A stretch of DNA of 64,000 nucleotides from CAVTLG01 sp963735495 (GTDB lineage Bacteria > Chloroflexota > Ktedonobacteria > Ktedonobacterales > Ktedonobacteraceae). The DNA is taken from contig CAVTLG010000006.1 in assembly GCA_963735495.1 (NCBI GenBank), positions 310,001 to 374,000 on the forward strand. The letters are read 5' to 3'. Within the stretch, counting starts at the first letter, position 1; each line of letters opens with the position of its first letter. Under the pieces are notes generated by a model. The model saw only the letters and a program-made list of their open reading frames with translations, searched no databases and was not told the origin of the DNA. Below, in pieces: positions 9,333 through 18,549 of the stretch. A program made the position numbers and the translations under genes.

Positions 9333-9728
9333 GTGAAAAAGGCCGAACGCAAGCAATCCTCGTTATTGGCTAACCTGGGCGATCTCAACCGACCTTTGCG
9401 TGTCCGACCTGTTCGCTATCTTGGTCGCGAATGGTGGGCAATTGACGCTGACGATACCTGGCCGGGCATGGTAATGGACCTGCGGCGTCTGGGTTTCGAG
9501 TCAGTTGCCATCGAAGAGGAAGTCCTGGTGCGTGAGGGTTCAGTCTACGAGCCGCAGATGGATGGCCCAGCTGCGCCTGGTGGGTTAAAGCCTTTTCCTG
9601 TCATCCAACCGACCATCCAGATTCGCAAAGAGTCGTACTCGACTAAATATTCTTATCTTGATGAGTATGAGGACGAGGAAGATGAGGAAGACAAGTGGGC
9701 ACCAGAAGACCTGGAGGTTGGCAAGTAG
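9333..9728 (+). CDS. Conserved-type hypothetical protein with acidic tail
   Basis: 131 residues from a GTG start. It has a basic N-terminus, a compact middle (YLGREWWAIDADDTWPGMVM, near 30-50) and a strongly acidic C-terminus (EYEDEEDEEDKW). No signal peptide or membrane segment. A good terminator follows within 40 bases, supporting a real single-gene unit. I do not recognise the family. Confidence 0.65.
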   Translation: MKKAERKQSSLLANLGDLNRPLRVRPVRYLGREWWAIDADDTWPGMVMDLRRLGFESVAIEEEVLVREGSVYEPQMDGPAAPGGLKPFPVIQPTIQIRKESYSTKYSYLDEYEDEEDEEDKWAPEDLEVGK

Positions 9729-9766
9729 CTTCTCCCGGTCTTTTTAATATACAAACTCTTTACGTG

Positions 9767-9808
9767 AAAGCACCTTGCGGGCTTTTAAACCTGCAAGGTG
9801 CTTTCTTC
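9767..9808 (+). terminator. Rho-independent terminator
   Basis: AAAGCACCTTGC pairs with GCAAGGTGCTTT across a short loop, followed by CTTCTTGTC. It ends the 9333-9728 gene. Confidence 0.75.
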
Positions 9809-9960
9809 TTGTCTCATATCACCATATTTGCCTATGACTTAATCATGCAAGATGCACATTTGTACTATAGCGATCACTTTGGACTTTCTGAGCAGTTACT
9901 TTAATGTATTTATAAACGTTAATATTATGTTACGTAGTTAGGAGAGAGGTTTTTTATACT

Positions 9961-10920
9961 ATGAGTCAACAACCTTCAGGACCGCAAGACTCAGAGCACC
10001 AATGGCTCTGGTTATTCCTGATTCCTTGCGTCATTGTAGCTACTGGTGTTCTTATATGGGGACAGCTCACATCACATGTTGCGATATCCACGACTATTGG
10101 GGATAGTCTTATTGCTCTTGGGATAATACTAGCGTTCTTTCAAGTTTATAATGCCCCAATACTTTCACGGGGTAAACGGATATCATTTGCCATTGCTCTG
10201 GGTATTTCTCTCATCATAATGATAGCTTTCACTGTTAAGGCGGTTGAGCCACAACAGGTAGGGCAACGCACACCCATTTCTCGCTCACTGCCTCGTCCTA
10301 CTCCCTCTCCAGAAGAGATGCTCCAGGTAGATGAAAAAATTGCTCCTGTGTATAATAATGCATTAAACAGTCAAACTAATCCTCTAATAGAGGGATGGGA
10401 TACAAGCTCTAGCAATCAAAGTTTTGGTGCCGCTTGTAAGTTTAATGCGGAAGGCTATGATGTCAGTGTGTCTAATGGGAGTACACAATATGGTAATCCT
10501 AGCTTCTGCCAGGCAAAACAACCGTATGAAAATGTGCTTATTGAGGTAACGGTACACATCACAGATGGGACTGCTGCACTGCTGTTTCGTGATCAATACT
10601 ACAAAGGGAGCTGGGGATATTATTCCTTCCAAATAGATCCCGGTAAACGGCAGTTTAAAATCACCATTAATGGTGACTCTTTCCCGCATACTAGTTGGCA
10701 AATTTTTCCGGCAGGTGTCCCATCGGGAAGCACCTACACCTTGCAAGTTATTGCTCAGGGAAGCACTTTTTATTTTTTCATAGATAAGCAATTTACAGCA
10801 AAGGCATCTGATATCACGTATATGGAGGGAAGCATCGGCTTTGTTTGTTATAATGGTCAGGGCACCAAGATTGGCAATGCAGAGTTTAGCTCAGTGAGTG
10901 TTCGTAACTTACCTGACTAA
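9961..10920 (+). CDS. Membrane protein with external concanavalin-like domain
   Basis: 319 residues. Three hydrophobic segments (about 18-38, 44-62, 73-93) precede a Pro/Ser-rich linker. The C-terminal domain at about 140-315 contains CKFNAEGYDVSVS, IEVTVHITDGTAALLFRDQ and GSIGFVCYNGQGTKIGNAEF. This matches the layout of the external domain of the kinase at 1682-3700 and suggests a ligand-binding module shared between surface proteins. AGGAGAGAGG precedes the ATG. Function unknown. Confidence 0.75.
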   Translation: MSQQPSGPQDSEHQWLWLFLIPCVIVATGVLIWGQLTSHVAISTTIGDSLIALGIILAFFQVYNAPILSRGKRISFAIALGISLIIMIAFTVKAVEPQQVGQRTPISRSLPRPTPSPEEMLQVDEKIAPVYNNALNSQTNPLIEGWDTSSSNQSFGAACKFNAEGYDVSVSNGSTQYGNPSFCQAKQPYENVLIEVTVHITDGTAALLFRDQYYKGSWGYYSFQIDPGKRQFKITINGDSFPHTSWQIFPAGVPSGSTYTLQVIAQGSTFYFFIDKQFTAKASDITYMEGSIGFVCYNGQGTKIGNAEFSSVSVRNLPD

Positions 10921-11029
10921 ACTTGTCATAGCGGTATGTTCGCTCAACGTCTTCTGCTCCTTACCTGAGGTCCTGGCAACTATTGTCGTGGTAGACAGGC
11001 AGCGTGCATATCTGCTATGTTATGTCATT

Positions 11030-12394
11030 ATGAGTACATCTGTTTTCTTCCAGGGCGGCACGTTAGTTCTGCAACACGCAGACGATCTGGAGCATATACC
11101 CGATCCATTTCAATATATCAAGCATCGTTGGCGCTGTGAGGCCTACCATTACCCCTCGTTGTTGCCCTGGATACGGGCACAGGCGATCCACAATGCTGTC
11201 CCACGTTGGCAGCGCCTTACACTGCAACTGCATGACAGCCGGGAACCCCATGACTACCAGCTCGCCGCTCTGGATGCCTGGGAGCAGGCAGATAGGCGCG
11301 GGAGCATCGTTCTACCCACGGGCGCAGGTAAAACGTTTGTCGCTACGCATGCTATACATCAAGCCAATGTCCCGACGGTTGTGCTTGTACCCACCATCGA
11401 ATTGGTCTACCAGTGGTACGTTATCTTAACCAACACCTTTCAGACCGACATCGGCGTCTACTATAGCGGTGAAAAGCGCCTGTGTCCTCTCACCGTTACC
11501 ACCTATCATTCAGCGGGAGATTTGATGGCGGAGCATGGCAACTGCTATAAACTACTGATCTGCGATGAGGTCCATCATCTCCCCGCGAAGACCTGGGGCG
11601 AAGCGGCACTCATGTCTCCTGCGCCATTTCGTCTCGGCTTGACTGCCACCTATCCTGAAGCATATGAGCAGACTGCTGATCGCTGGCAACTTGCTGACCT
11701 GATCGGTCCCATTGTGTATCGGCAGCATCTGGAGGAGCTGGTTGGCAAACAGCTTGCGCAATACCGCACGCAGCGCATCCGCGTTGATCTGACTGTCGAG
11801 GAGCGCGCCGATTACGATGCTGCCTACGCTATCTACGCGGGATTTTTTCGTGAGCGCAACCTGCGCCGCAGTCATGGACCCAACTGGCTGCAAGAATTGA
11901 TGCGCCTCTCGGCCTTTGATACGCAGGCGCGTCGTGCCTTGCTGGCTCGTCAGCATCTGCTAAAAATAGTTGGCTGTTGTCAGGGCAAATTCGCGGCTCT
12001 CGAAACGTTACTACGAGAGCATACGGGAGAGCGTATTCTCGTTTTTACCGAGTCAAACGCTGTTGCTTACCGCATTGCGCGTCAGTATCTCGTGCCGGTG
12101 ATCACGCATGAAACGACGATAGCCGAGCGTAAGCATATTCTCGACGCCTTCCAGGCTGGTGATTACCAGGTTGTTGTGACGTCCAAAGTGCTCAATGAGG
12201 GTGTGGATGTACCAGAGGCGAAAGTGGCTATCGTTCTGGGTGGAGGATCGAGTAAGCGCGAATATCTGCAGCGGCTGGGTCGTATCCTGCGCAAAAAAGA
12301 GGCCTTATCGGCAGCACTTTTCGAGGTGCTCGTACGCAATACGATAGAAGAAGGCAAAGTACAGCGCAGACAGGTGCGTAGGGAGAAGCGTTAA
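11030..12394 (+). CDS. XPB/Rad25-family DNA helicase
   Basis: About 454 residues. A short N-terminal damage-recognition-like region (about 1-85) is followed by superfamily 2 motor motifs: Walker A LPTGAGKTF, DEVH box ICDEVHH, GLTATYPE, FTESN, and a C-terminal VTSKVLNEGVDVPEA with QRLGRILR. XPB unwinds DNA in nucleotide excision repair, and archaeal XPB pairs with the nuclease Bax1. The ATG at 11030 is chosen over one at 10898, which would overlap the previous gene. Its stop overlaps the next start in TAATG, so translation is likely coupled. Confidence 0.9.
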   Translation: MSTSVFFQGGTLVLQHADDLEHIPDPFQYIKHRWRCEAYHYPSLLPWIRAQAIHNAVPRWQRLTLQLHDSREPHDYQLAALDAWEQADRRGSIVLPTGAGKTFVATHAIHQANVPTVVLVPTIELVYQWYVILTNTFQTDIGVYYSGEKRLCPLTVTTYHSAGDLMAEHGNCYKLLICDEVHHLPAKTWGEAALMSPAPFRLGLTATYPEAYEQTADRWQLADLIGPIVYRQHLEELVGKQLAQYRTQRIRVDLTVEERADYDAAYAIYAGFFRERNLRRSHGPNWLQELMRLSAFDTQARRALLARQHLLKIVGCCQGKFAALETLLREHTGERILVFTESNAVAYRIARQYLVPVITHETTIAERKHILDAFQAGDYQVVVTSKVLNEGVDVPEAKVAIVLGGGSSKREYLQRLGRILRKKEALSAALFEVLVRNTIEEGKVQRRQVRREKR

Positions 12395-13680
12395 TGCTCA
12401 CCAGTGATTTGGTCCGGCCAAAGCTCCGTATGCAGGGTACTACATTAGCAGTTGAGATGGTTGATACGCAGGATACGGCTCTCCAACAGACCGCTCAGGA
12501 TCTTATTGCTTTATTTCAGCAGCATGTTGGCCAGTCGTTAGAGACCTGGGAGCATGCACTTGAGGCGTATGAAGGCGCGCGTACTGATTATATCTTGCTG
12601 CGTGGACTTGCCAAGGTGTTGCAGGATGCCGCCGAATTTACACCACTTGCCGCTCCGCTGCCTCCAACAGCATTGCGTGAGCGTCTCTTTTCCCGAGGTC
12701 CAGTCTTTCATACGCCTGATATGTTCCATACCGCGACGCGTCAATTGGTCCTTCATGAATCTGCTGCTCAATATGGCCTCTCATCTGATGCTGTCGAAGA
12801 CTTGCTCTTTGCCGACCGGCGTAGCGCGTATCGTCTTACCTCCGCAGGTCCCGCCTGGACACCTGACGCCTTGTTGGCTCGCTACAATCTGGAATTAGCA
12901 CGGGGTGTCCTGTATTGGGCCTCGCATATCACTATTGAAGCATCGAGCAATTATAAGGACCTCTGGCACTTTATAAAATTTTTTAAATTAATGTTCTCTG
13001 CCGAACCAAAAGCGGATGGTGGCTATCGCATTGATCTGGATGGTCCTATTTCGCCCTTTGTGTCGTCCACATTGCGCTATGGGCGACAAATGGCGGCATT
13101 TCTGCCAGCCTTGCTGCTGTGTGATCAGTGGCGCTTGCTCGCCTATGTACGGCCTCCGCAAGCACGGACAGAGATGACGTATCATCTCGACTATACTTGT
13201 GCGTTGCGCTCACATTTCAAGCGTTCAGATCTCTTTGATAGCCGACTCGAAGCCGACTTTGCCAGTGAGTTTGAACAAAAGGTTGGTAGTAAACGTGGAC
13301 ACTGGCAACTTGTTCGTGAGAGTGAGGTACTGTTATTGGGAAATACGGTGATGATTCCCGACTTTACCTTCATTGACGATCAAGATGATACGCGGAAAGT
13401 GCTCGTCGAGCTGGTGGGCTTCTGGCATCCACAATATCTCTTGCGCAAGATCGAAAAAGTTCGGGCTGCGCATTGTGCGCACCTGCTCTTGCTGGTTTAT
13501 AAAGGGCTGAACGTTACAGAAGAGGATTTCCATGATACGGCTAGCGAAGTCGTTTTCTTTCAACAAAAGCCTGTGATTAAAGAAGTGATGGCACTAGTGG
13601 AAAAGATAGCAGAGAGCGTCTATGGTCCGCGCCATACGCCTGGGCGTGGAAAGTCGCACAATGCAGGATCGACTCCCTAA
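12394..13680 (+). CDS. Bax1-like DUF790 nuclease, XPB partner
   Basis: 428 residues. The opening MLTSDLVRPKLR and the overall layout fit DUF790, the family of archaeal Bax1, which binds XPB and cuts DNA near bubble junctions. A PD-(D/E)XK-like site can be read near residues 325-360: VMIPDFTFID, then KVLVELVGFW, then a downstream lysine. Catalytic activity is therefore plausible. It overlaps the helicase gene by one base, supporting a two-subunit excision-repair machine. Assignment rests on these motifs plus context. Confidence 0.85.
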   Translation: MLTSDLVRPKLRMQGTTLAVEMVDTQDTALQQTAQDLIALFQQHVGQSLETWEHALEAYEGARTDYILLRGLAKVLQDAAEFTPLAAPLPPTALRERLFSRGPVFHTPDMFHTATRQLVLHESAAQYGLSSDAVEDLLFADRRSAYRLTSAGPAWTPDALLARYNLELARGVLYWASHITIEASSNYKDLWHFIKFFKLMFSAEPKADGGYRIDLDGPISPFVSSTLRYGRQMAAFLPALLLCDQWRLLAYVRPPQARTEMTYHLDYTCALRSHFKRSDLFDSRLEADFASEFEQKVGSKRGHWQLVRESEVLLLGNTVMIPDFTFIDDQDDTRKVLVELVGFWHPQYLLRKIEKVRAAHCAHLLLLVYKGLNVTEEDFHDTASEVVFFQQKPVIKEVMALVEKIAESVYGPRHTPGRGKSHNAGSTP

Positions 13681-13749
13681 AGGACTGCTTCTCTAGTAGC
13701 GTCTTGCCAGCTCGCTGTCAGTCTTTATCTGTACCTGCCACTGTAATTC

Positions 13750-13758
13750 TGCTATAAT
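13750..13758 (+). promoter_or_regulatory. Extended -10 element before recombinase gene
   Basis: TGCTATAAT, 76 bases before the chosen start at 13835. The -35 region is poor. If used, the recombinase has its own promoter, separate from the XPB-Bax1 unit. Confidence 0.4.
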
Positions 13759-13834
13759 GAAAAACAGAGAAATCTCCGGTAAATTGGCACCTTGCGCGGT
13801 GCTGATGAAAGTAGAGCGAGTTGAGGAGCAATAT

Positions 13835-14848
13835 ATGCAGAAGGAACCTGAGCAGGAAAAGCCACATGAGCAAATTCATGCTGACGATAACACGACTATC
13901 TTACAATCCAACCTCTTTGGTGCTTCGACGGTAATCGCTGAGCCTCCCAATCCTGTGGAGACGCCTTATCCTCCCATTATACGTACCAATCCGTTGACCG
14001 ATCAATCCAGTCTAGCCGCCTGTGTGCTACCTTACCGGCAGGAGTTGATGTTGCGCGGGAAATCAAATTACACGATTACCTGTTTCCTTTCAGATCTGAA
14101 GATGTTTAGTGAATTTACAGGCTTTGATACGCCGGTTGGACGTCTCACCAAAGAGCACTTGACTGATTGGTTGATGAAACTGAAATTTGGCGTGCAAGGG
14201 CAGACGCCAGCGCCTAAGACTATGGCTCGTCGTGTGACTTTTCTGAAAAACTTCTTCTCCTGGCTGGCGCGAGAGGGTATCGTCAGGGAGGACCCATCAG
14301 CGAGCTTGACGTTAGAGCGACCTCTACCACCTTTGCCGGAGCTCTTATTTGCCGATGAGATTCAGCGTCTGCTCAACGCGGCTGCTGAAGACGCGCGTTG
14401 TCATTGCCTGGTCTATCTTATTTTGCATGCTGGCTTGAAAAAAGAGGAAGTGATGGGTTTAAACGTCAATCATATTGATCTGACCAATCCAGAGGTGCCG
14501 CTGGTCACTGTCCATTTCGCTGCATCGACGGGTAAGCAGCATCGTGAGCGGCGTCTGGCGTTGCCTGCGGAATTCACCGGGATCTTCAAACGCTATCAAG
14601 AACTCTACCACATTCATGAGACTATTTTTGCCTGCACTGATCGCAACCTCAACTACATTCTGGCCAGAGCAGTGAATGCCGCAGGTATCCAGAAACGTGT
14701 CACCCTACAATTGTTGCGGGACACATTCGCGGTCCGGCAGTTACAGGCGGACGTCTCCATGGATGCTTTGCGTGAGAAACTGGGTCTTTCCGATGAAGCC
14801 TGGTTAGAGTCCCGGGAAAAGTACCGTCGGCTGGCATTTCCCAAATAG
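13835..14848 (+). CDS. Tyrosine-recombinase-fold protein with altered active site
   Basis: About 337 residues from the ATG at 13835 (GAGGAG six bases upstream). N-terminal SAM-like core-binding domain at about 65-150 and a C-terminal catalytic fold at about 165-335. Of the usual catalytic set, Arg I is Lys (HAGLKKEEVMGL), the HxxR histidine is Gln (LQLLRDTFA, Arg II kept) and the second His/Trp position is not evident (EKLGLSD). The Lys-hairpin (STGKQHRERR) and a C-terminal Tyr (REKYRRL) remain. It may bind DNA without efficient recombination. No phage genes surround it. Confidence 0.8.
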   Translation: MQKEPEQEKPHEQIHADDNTTILQSNLFGASTVIAEPPNPVETPYPPIIRTNPLTDQSSLAACVLPYRQELMLRGKSNYTITCFLSDLKMFSEFTGFDTPVGRLTKEHLTDWLMKLKFGVQGQTPAPKTMARRVTFLKNFFSWLAREGIVREDPSASLTLERPLPPLPELLFADEIQRLLNAAAEDARCHCLVYLILHAGLKKEEVMGLNVNHIDLTNPEVPLVTVHFAASTGKQHRERRLALPAEFTGIFKRYQELYHIHETIFACTDRNLNYILARAVNAAGIQKRVTLQLLRDTFAVRQLQADVSMDALREKLGLSDEAWLESREKYRRLAFPK

Positions 14849-14900
14849 TAGAGCACAGGTAAGAACCGCTCGAAGTAGTGCCTACAGCGCCTGATTGGTT

Positions 14901-15165
14901 TCAGGGATCTGCGCCGCAACAGGAACAAGTGTCCCCCTGCGCGTAGCGACAAGCCCGTGCGGTTGTCGCCACCGTCTGGTTACATGGAGGTCAGGGATCT
15001 GCGCCGCAACAGGAACAAGCGTCCGATGCGCGTAGCGACAAGCCCGTGCGGTTGTCGCCACCGTCTGGTTGCATGGAGGTCAGGGATCTGCGCCGCAACA
15101 GGAACAAGCGTCCGATGCGCGTAGCGACAAGCCCGTGCGGTTGTCGCCACCGTCTGGTTGCTCAC
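14901..15165. repeat. Three tandem copies of an 89-90-bp unit
   Basis: Units begin at 14901, 14991 and 15080 with TCAGGGATCTGCGCCGCAAC and contain GCGTAGCGACAAGCCCGTGC then GGTTGTCGCCACC. Copies two and three are nearly identical, indicating recent amplification. The GCGTAGnGACAAGCCC...GGTTGTC core resembles part of the TA-flanked MITEs and the repeat near 48650. Confidence 0.85.
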
Positions 15166-15172
15166 CAGGTAG

Positions 15173-15796
15173 TCACGACTGAGGAGGAGTAGGCGGGTGG
15201 GGAGTATGCATGACCACAAACTGTGTTGCCCTGTGGTTCAACAACGTATTTAGCAGCAGCGTATTCAGGATAATTGCACCGATGGCCAGTGGACCGAGAC
15301 AGATCAAGCCAATACCGAATGTAAACATGGTGCCTATAATCATTATGGGCCAGTAGATCAGGATGCTGCAAACAAGCAGTACGACGCCAGTAACCGTTTC
15401 TCCTGCTATCAACCAACCTATCCCGAAGAGGCCGAAGAGTGAAAGAATAACCTCTACGATCAATGCGCTATCGTTTTTATTGGAAACTGCAATCGTTGTC
15501 TTGCCCGAACCTGCATATGCCGATCCATTTACAGGCGTTGGCCCGGCATTATGGGGAGGCAGAGAACCGCGATAGGGGGGCTGGAACGTCGCTTTGGCCC
15601 GTACGAAAGCCCCTATATCAGCTTGTGGAGTGTAGTTTTGCGGGAACGTGGCGAACTCATCCAATCTTCCTTGTAGTGATGGACCATAACTTGTAGCTAT
15701 TTGGGCGCGAGCCTCGGGCTTTCTTACTGCCATACCGCAGACTGAACAAAAAGCCGCTGTATCCGCTATCTCATTCCTGCAATGTTCACAAAGCAT
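15173..15796 (-). CDS. Zinc-ribbon membrane protein
   Basis: 207 residues. The N-terminus is a zinc ribbon with two CxxC pairs (CEHC and CSVC, residues 3-21). A Pro-rich linker follows, then about three hydrophobic segments between 115 and 195. Zinc-ribbon plus membrane proteins of this type are common and mostly uncharacterised. It begins 67 bases upstream of the comEC stop region and reads in the same direction, so it may be the last gene of that transcript. Confidence 0.7.
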   Translation of the reverse strand: MLCEHCRNEIADTAAFCSVCGMAVRKPEARAQIATSYGPSLQGRLDEFATFPQNYTPQADIGAFVRAKATFQPPYRGSLPPHNAGPTPVNGSAYAGSGKTTIAVSNKNDSALIVEVILSLFGLFGIGWLIAGETVTGVVLLVCSILIYWPIMIIGTMFTFGIGLICLGPLAIGAIILNTLLLNTLLNHRATQFVVMHTPHPPTPPQS

Positions 15797-15862
15797 AATC
15801 AGCCAATCCCTCTAGTAGGTCAATCTTCTATTGATAGCATGTCATATATGCGTCTTCTCTGT

Positions 15863-18445
15863 CTAAGAGCAGTCTTGTGTTTGTATATTTTTATTCCAGG
15901 CAGTCTTGCTACCAGTTATCTCAAGTGTCCCCAACTTTGCTGTTTGTACAACTTGCCAGCCAGCCGATGAGAGGCCCACTGGTAGCGCGTATGCAGGCGC
16001 AGGACTGGCTTTTCGTTGTGCCGCGCTTAATGCAGCGGGTGTAACAACGATGAGTGAAGGATGCGCCATCCGCAGTACCTCCGTGAGCGCTGCTGGAACA
16101 GCTTTATCTGTCTCCCCTATCATTTGTACGATTTCAGCGTGTAGAAAGTTGGCGTTGAAATCACTGATCAAGCCCGCCAGAGCATAGGGACTTTGGGCGC
16201 TTGCTCCCAAAAGTAATATATGCATACCAGGTGCCACGAGGCGTAGAATCAGACCATTATCGCGTACCTCGTTGCTGCCTTGATGTAAATGTGCTCCTGG
16301 CCATAAGACCTGGAGTGCTACCTGTGATCCCAAAGGAATAGTCATGCCCTGGACCGCAGGCACATAGCGCAAATTGCGCTCACTTATTGTACGTCGCCAG
16401 CGTGCATAAGTTGTAGAGGGATGCAGCATACCTGCATCTATTACCTCTTCAATGCTATAGCGTGTGATAATATCCTGTAGCCCAGTAATATGGTCGGTAC
16501 GAGGTGTGGTGAGCAGCACTATGTCGAGTGAACGTTGCCAGGGAGGCAGTCGGCTATCGAGTTCCTGGGCCAGTGAAGTTGCATCTAAGCCACCGTCGAT
16601 CAGTGCCGTTTTATGATCAGGAGTGCGGATCAGAATCGCCTCGCCCTGCGCTGGTGGACATGCCGGACCTACACCCGTTTTATTATCAGGGGTACAGGCC
16701 AGAATCACCTCACTCTGTACAGGCTGACATGTCGGACCTACATCCAGAAAATCGATGCGGAGCAATCCAGGCTGTTGTGGGGTAACTACTACTAACCCTG
16801 TGGCTACAAGTATCAGGCATGCCGCGCCTAACTGGACAATATGCCAGGTTCTGGTTGGTATGTGGAAGGTGGGCGTATGCCGCACTTCAGCTTTGAGCGG
16901 CCATCTGATGCGGAGTGCCAACACGGTGCAGGCCAATATGAGGTAATAGCCCCATACGAAAGTAGTGCTAATGATGATTTCATTTGCAGGTATATAGGCC
17001 CAAGGTAGCTTTGCACACTGTGTAACAATGTGACTTATGTACCAGAGCAGGGGCCATGCCACCCATCCACAAAGCTGTGCGAGTGGCGTAAATACAAGCC
17101 CTGTTGCGCCTACAAGCACACCCAGGAGAATCACAATACTGAGCAAAGGGACGGTTAAGATGTTTGTCAGTGGAGCAATGAGAGAGATTTCCCCAAAGTA
17201 CACTGCCTCTAGCGGCCACGTCGCGATCTGAGCCGCCAGTGTGACCGCAACAATCTCGGACACGTAGTCCCCGCAGGGGATGCGTTTGAGAGGCAGGAGC
17301 AAACGTTGTATGTAGGGCGTGAGTAAAACGATGCCAAGTGTCCCCAGAAAAGATAATTGGAAGCTGATGTCCCACAATAGAAATGGATCAATGAGACTCA
17401 TGAGTATAGCAGCCAGAGCCAGAGCTGCATAGATATTATAGGTGCGGCCTAGACGTGAGGCGAGCACCAGAATACATCCCATGATGCCAGCACGCAGGGC
17501 TGCTGGACCTGCACCGTTCAGTAGTGTATAGGTGCCGATACTGCTGATGACCAGGAGCGTTGTCAGCCAGCGTCGCCAGTCTCTGAGTTTCTCGGCTGGC
17601 AACTGTGGGCGTGTCCGTTTTTTAGAGAGCCATCCCACGCTACTGGCGACCTGACCTGCGAGAAGCGTAACTTTAAAGCCAGATGCTGCGATCAAGTGTG
17701 CTGTTCCGCTGACACTAAAAGCTTGCGTTAGTAGCTCAAGTTCGGGTGTATGCAGACCGAGTAGTATGGCGATCAGGAGTGCAGCGGCTGGTTCTGGCAG
17801 TGCTTGTGATATGGCCGTAGCTAGTAAGATGCGCAGGTGATACAAGCAGGCAATGATCGGGTTGCCTCCGCTGCTCTCAATGGACACTCCTGGCAGGAAC
17901 ATACTGGCTGAGATGTTGCGCAGGCTGTGCGATGATGGTGGTAGCAATTTGCCTTGTAAGACGACGGTGTCACCATAATTAGCCGCGTACGGATCGTCTA
18001 AGCTTGTGTCGAGTGTTTGTACCTCTATCTGTCCATCTATGGCCGTCCACTGATAGTTACTCTGGCGGCTGATGCCATTGACTGTAACAGTAAGGAGGCG
18101 CGTGCGACCTGCCAGTGTTGGCTCGTCGGATACGGTCCCTTGCAGTTGCAGAGAGCCGGTCCCAATAGCGGCAATGAGCGATTGTGGGCCAGTATCTGGT
18201 CGCGCAATGGTGTAACGCCAGGCACCACAAAGGAAACCTATGGTGATCAGCATGAGCAGGCGTCCCTGCTTATCGTGCCAGAGTAACAACAGGAGCACGC
18301 CAGAACTTGCTGCTAGCACGAGTAGAAAAAGCGCAGGGAGAGGAAATGATGCAGCAACAACGATCCCTGCTAGCCATGCCCCACCTATTACGACAAGCTG
18401 CATTCCATGAAAATCAATATTGGTGTATATCTGTTGTTGCCGCAT
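15863..18445 (-). CDS. comEC: ComEC/Rec2-type DNA uptake channel
   Basis: 860 residues. An N-terminal OB-like region (about 60-190), a Competence membrane core (about 200-500, SGTAHLIAASGFKVTLLAGQ) and a C-terminal metallo-beta-lactamase-like domain (about 560-840). The family moves single-stranded DNA across the membrane during transformation. The metal motif expected as HxHxDH is degenerate here (TTPRTDHITGL), keeping only Asp-His. A 23-residue tandem duplication lies just before it. The comEA gene upstream on the same strand supports the assignment. Confidence 0.9.
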   Translation of the reverse strand: MRQQQIYTNIDFHGMQLVVIGGAWLAGIVVAASFPLPALFLLVLAASSGVLLLLLWHDKQGRLLMLITIGFLCGAWRYTIARPDTGPQSLIAAIGTGSLQLQGTVSDEPTLAGRTRLLTVTVNGISRQSNYQWTAIDGQIEVQTLDTSLDDPYAANYGDTVVLQGKLLPPSSHSLRNISASMFLPGVSIESSGGNPIIACLYHLRILLATAISQALPEPAAALLIAILLGLHTPELELLTQAFSVSGTAHLIAASGFKVTLLAGQVASSVGWLSKKRTRPQLPAEKLRDWRRWLTTLLVISSIGTYTLLNGAGPAALRAGIMGCILVLASRLGRTYNIYAALALAAILMSLIDPFLLWDISFQLSFLGTLGIVLLTPYIQRLLLPLKRIPCGDYVSEIVAVTLAAQIATWPLEAVYFGEISLIAPLTNILTVPLLSIVILLGVLVGATGLVFTPLAQLCGWVAWPLLWYISHIVTQCAKLPWAYIPANEIIISTTFVWGYYLILACTVLALRIRWPLKAEVRHTPTFHIPTRTWHIVQLGAACLILVATGLVVVTPQQPGLLRIDFLDVGPTCQPVQSEVILACTPDNKTGVGPACPPAQGEAILIRTPDHKTALIDGGLDATSLAQELDSRLPPWQRSLDIVLLTTPRTDHITGLQDIITRYSIEEVIDAGMLHPSTTYARWRRTISERNLRYVPAVQGMTIPLGSQVALQVLWPGAHLHQGSNEVRDNGLILRLVAPGMHILLLGASAQSPYALAGLISDFNANFLHAEIVQMIGETDKAVPAALTEVLRMAHPSLIVVTPAALSAAQRKASPAPAYALPVGLSSAGWQVVQTAKLGTLEITGSKTAWNKNIQTQDCS
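16609..16746. repeat. 69-bp tandem duplication inside comEC
   Basis: Two diverged in-frame copies, with TTTTATGATCAGG at 16609 and TTTTATTATCAGG at 16678. They encode VGPTCQPVQSEVILACTPDN and VGPACPPAQGEAILIRTPDH, each followed by KT. The period is exactly 23 codons, so the frame is kept. Confidence 0.85.
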
Positions 18446-18549
18446 ACCCCACCTCCACCCACACCGAGATCAAGAGTGTAGCTATTTTCCTGGTTTTTTA
18501 TATGCTTTCGGCGAGAAAACCACGAAGTCTTCAGCTTAGTGGTGATTTA

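Noticed and set aside
13835..14848. Prophage or integrative element around the recombinase
   Set aside because: No structural phage, conjugation or excision genes, and the active site is altered.
14901..15165. CRISPR array
   Set aside because: The units are contiguous 89-90-bp tandem copies without unique spacers, and no cas genes are nearby.
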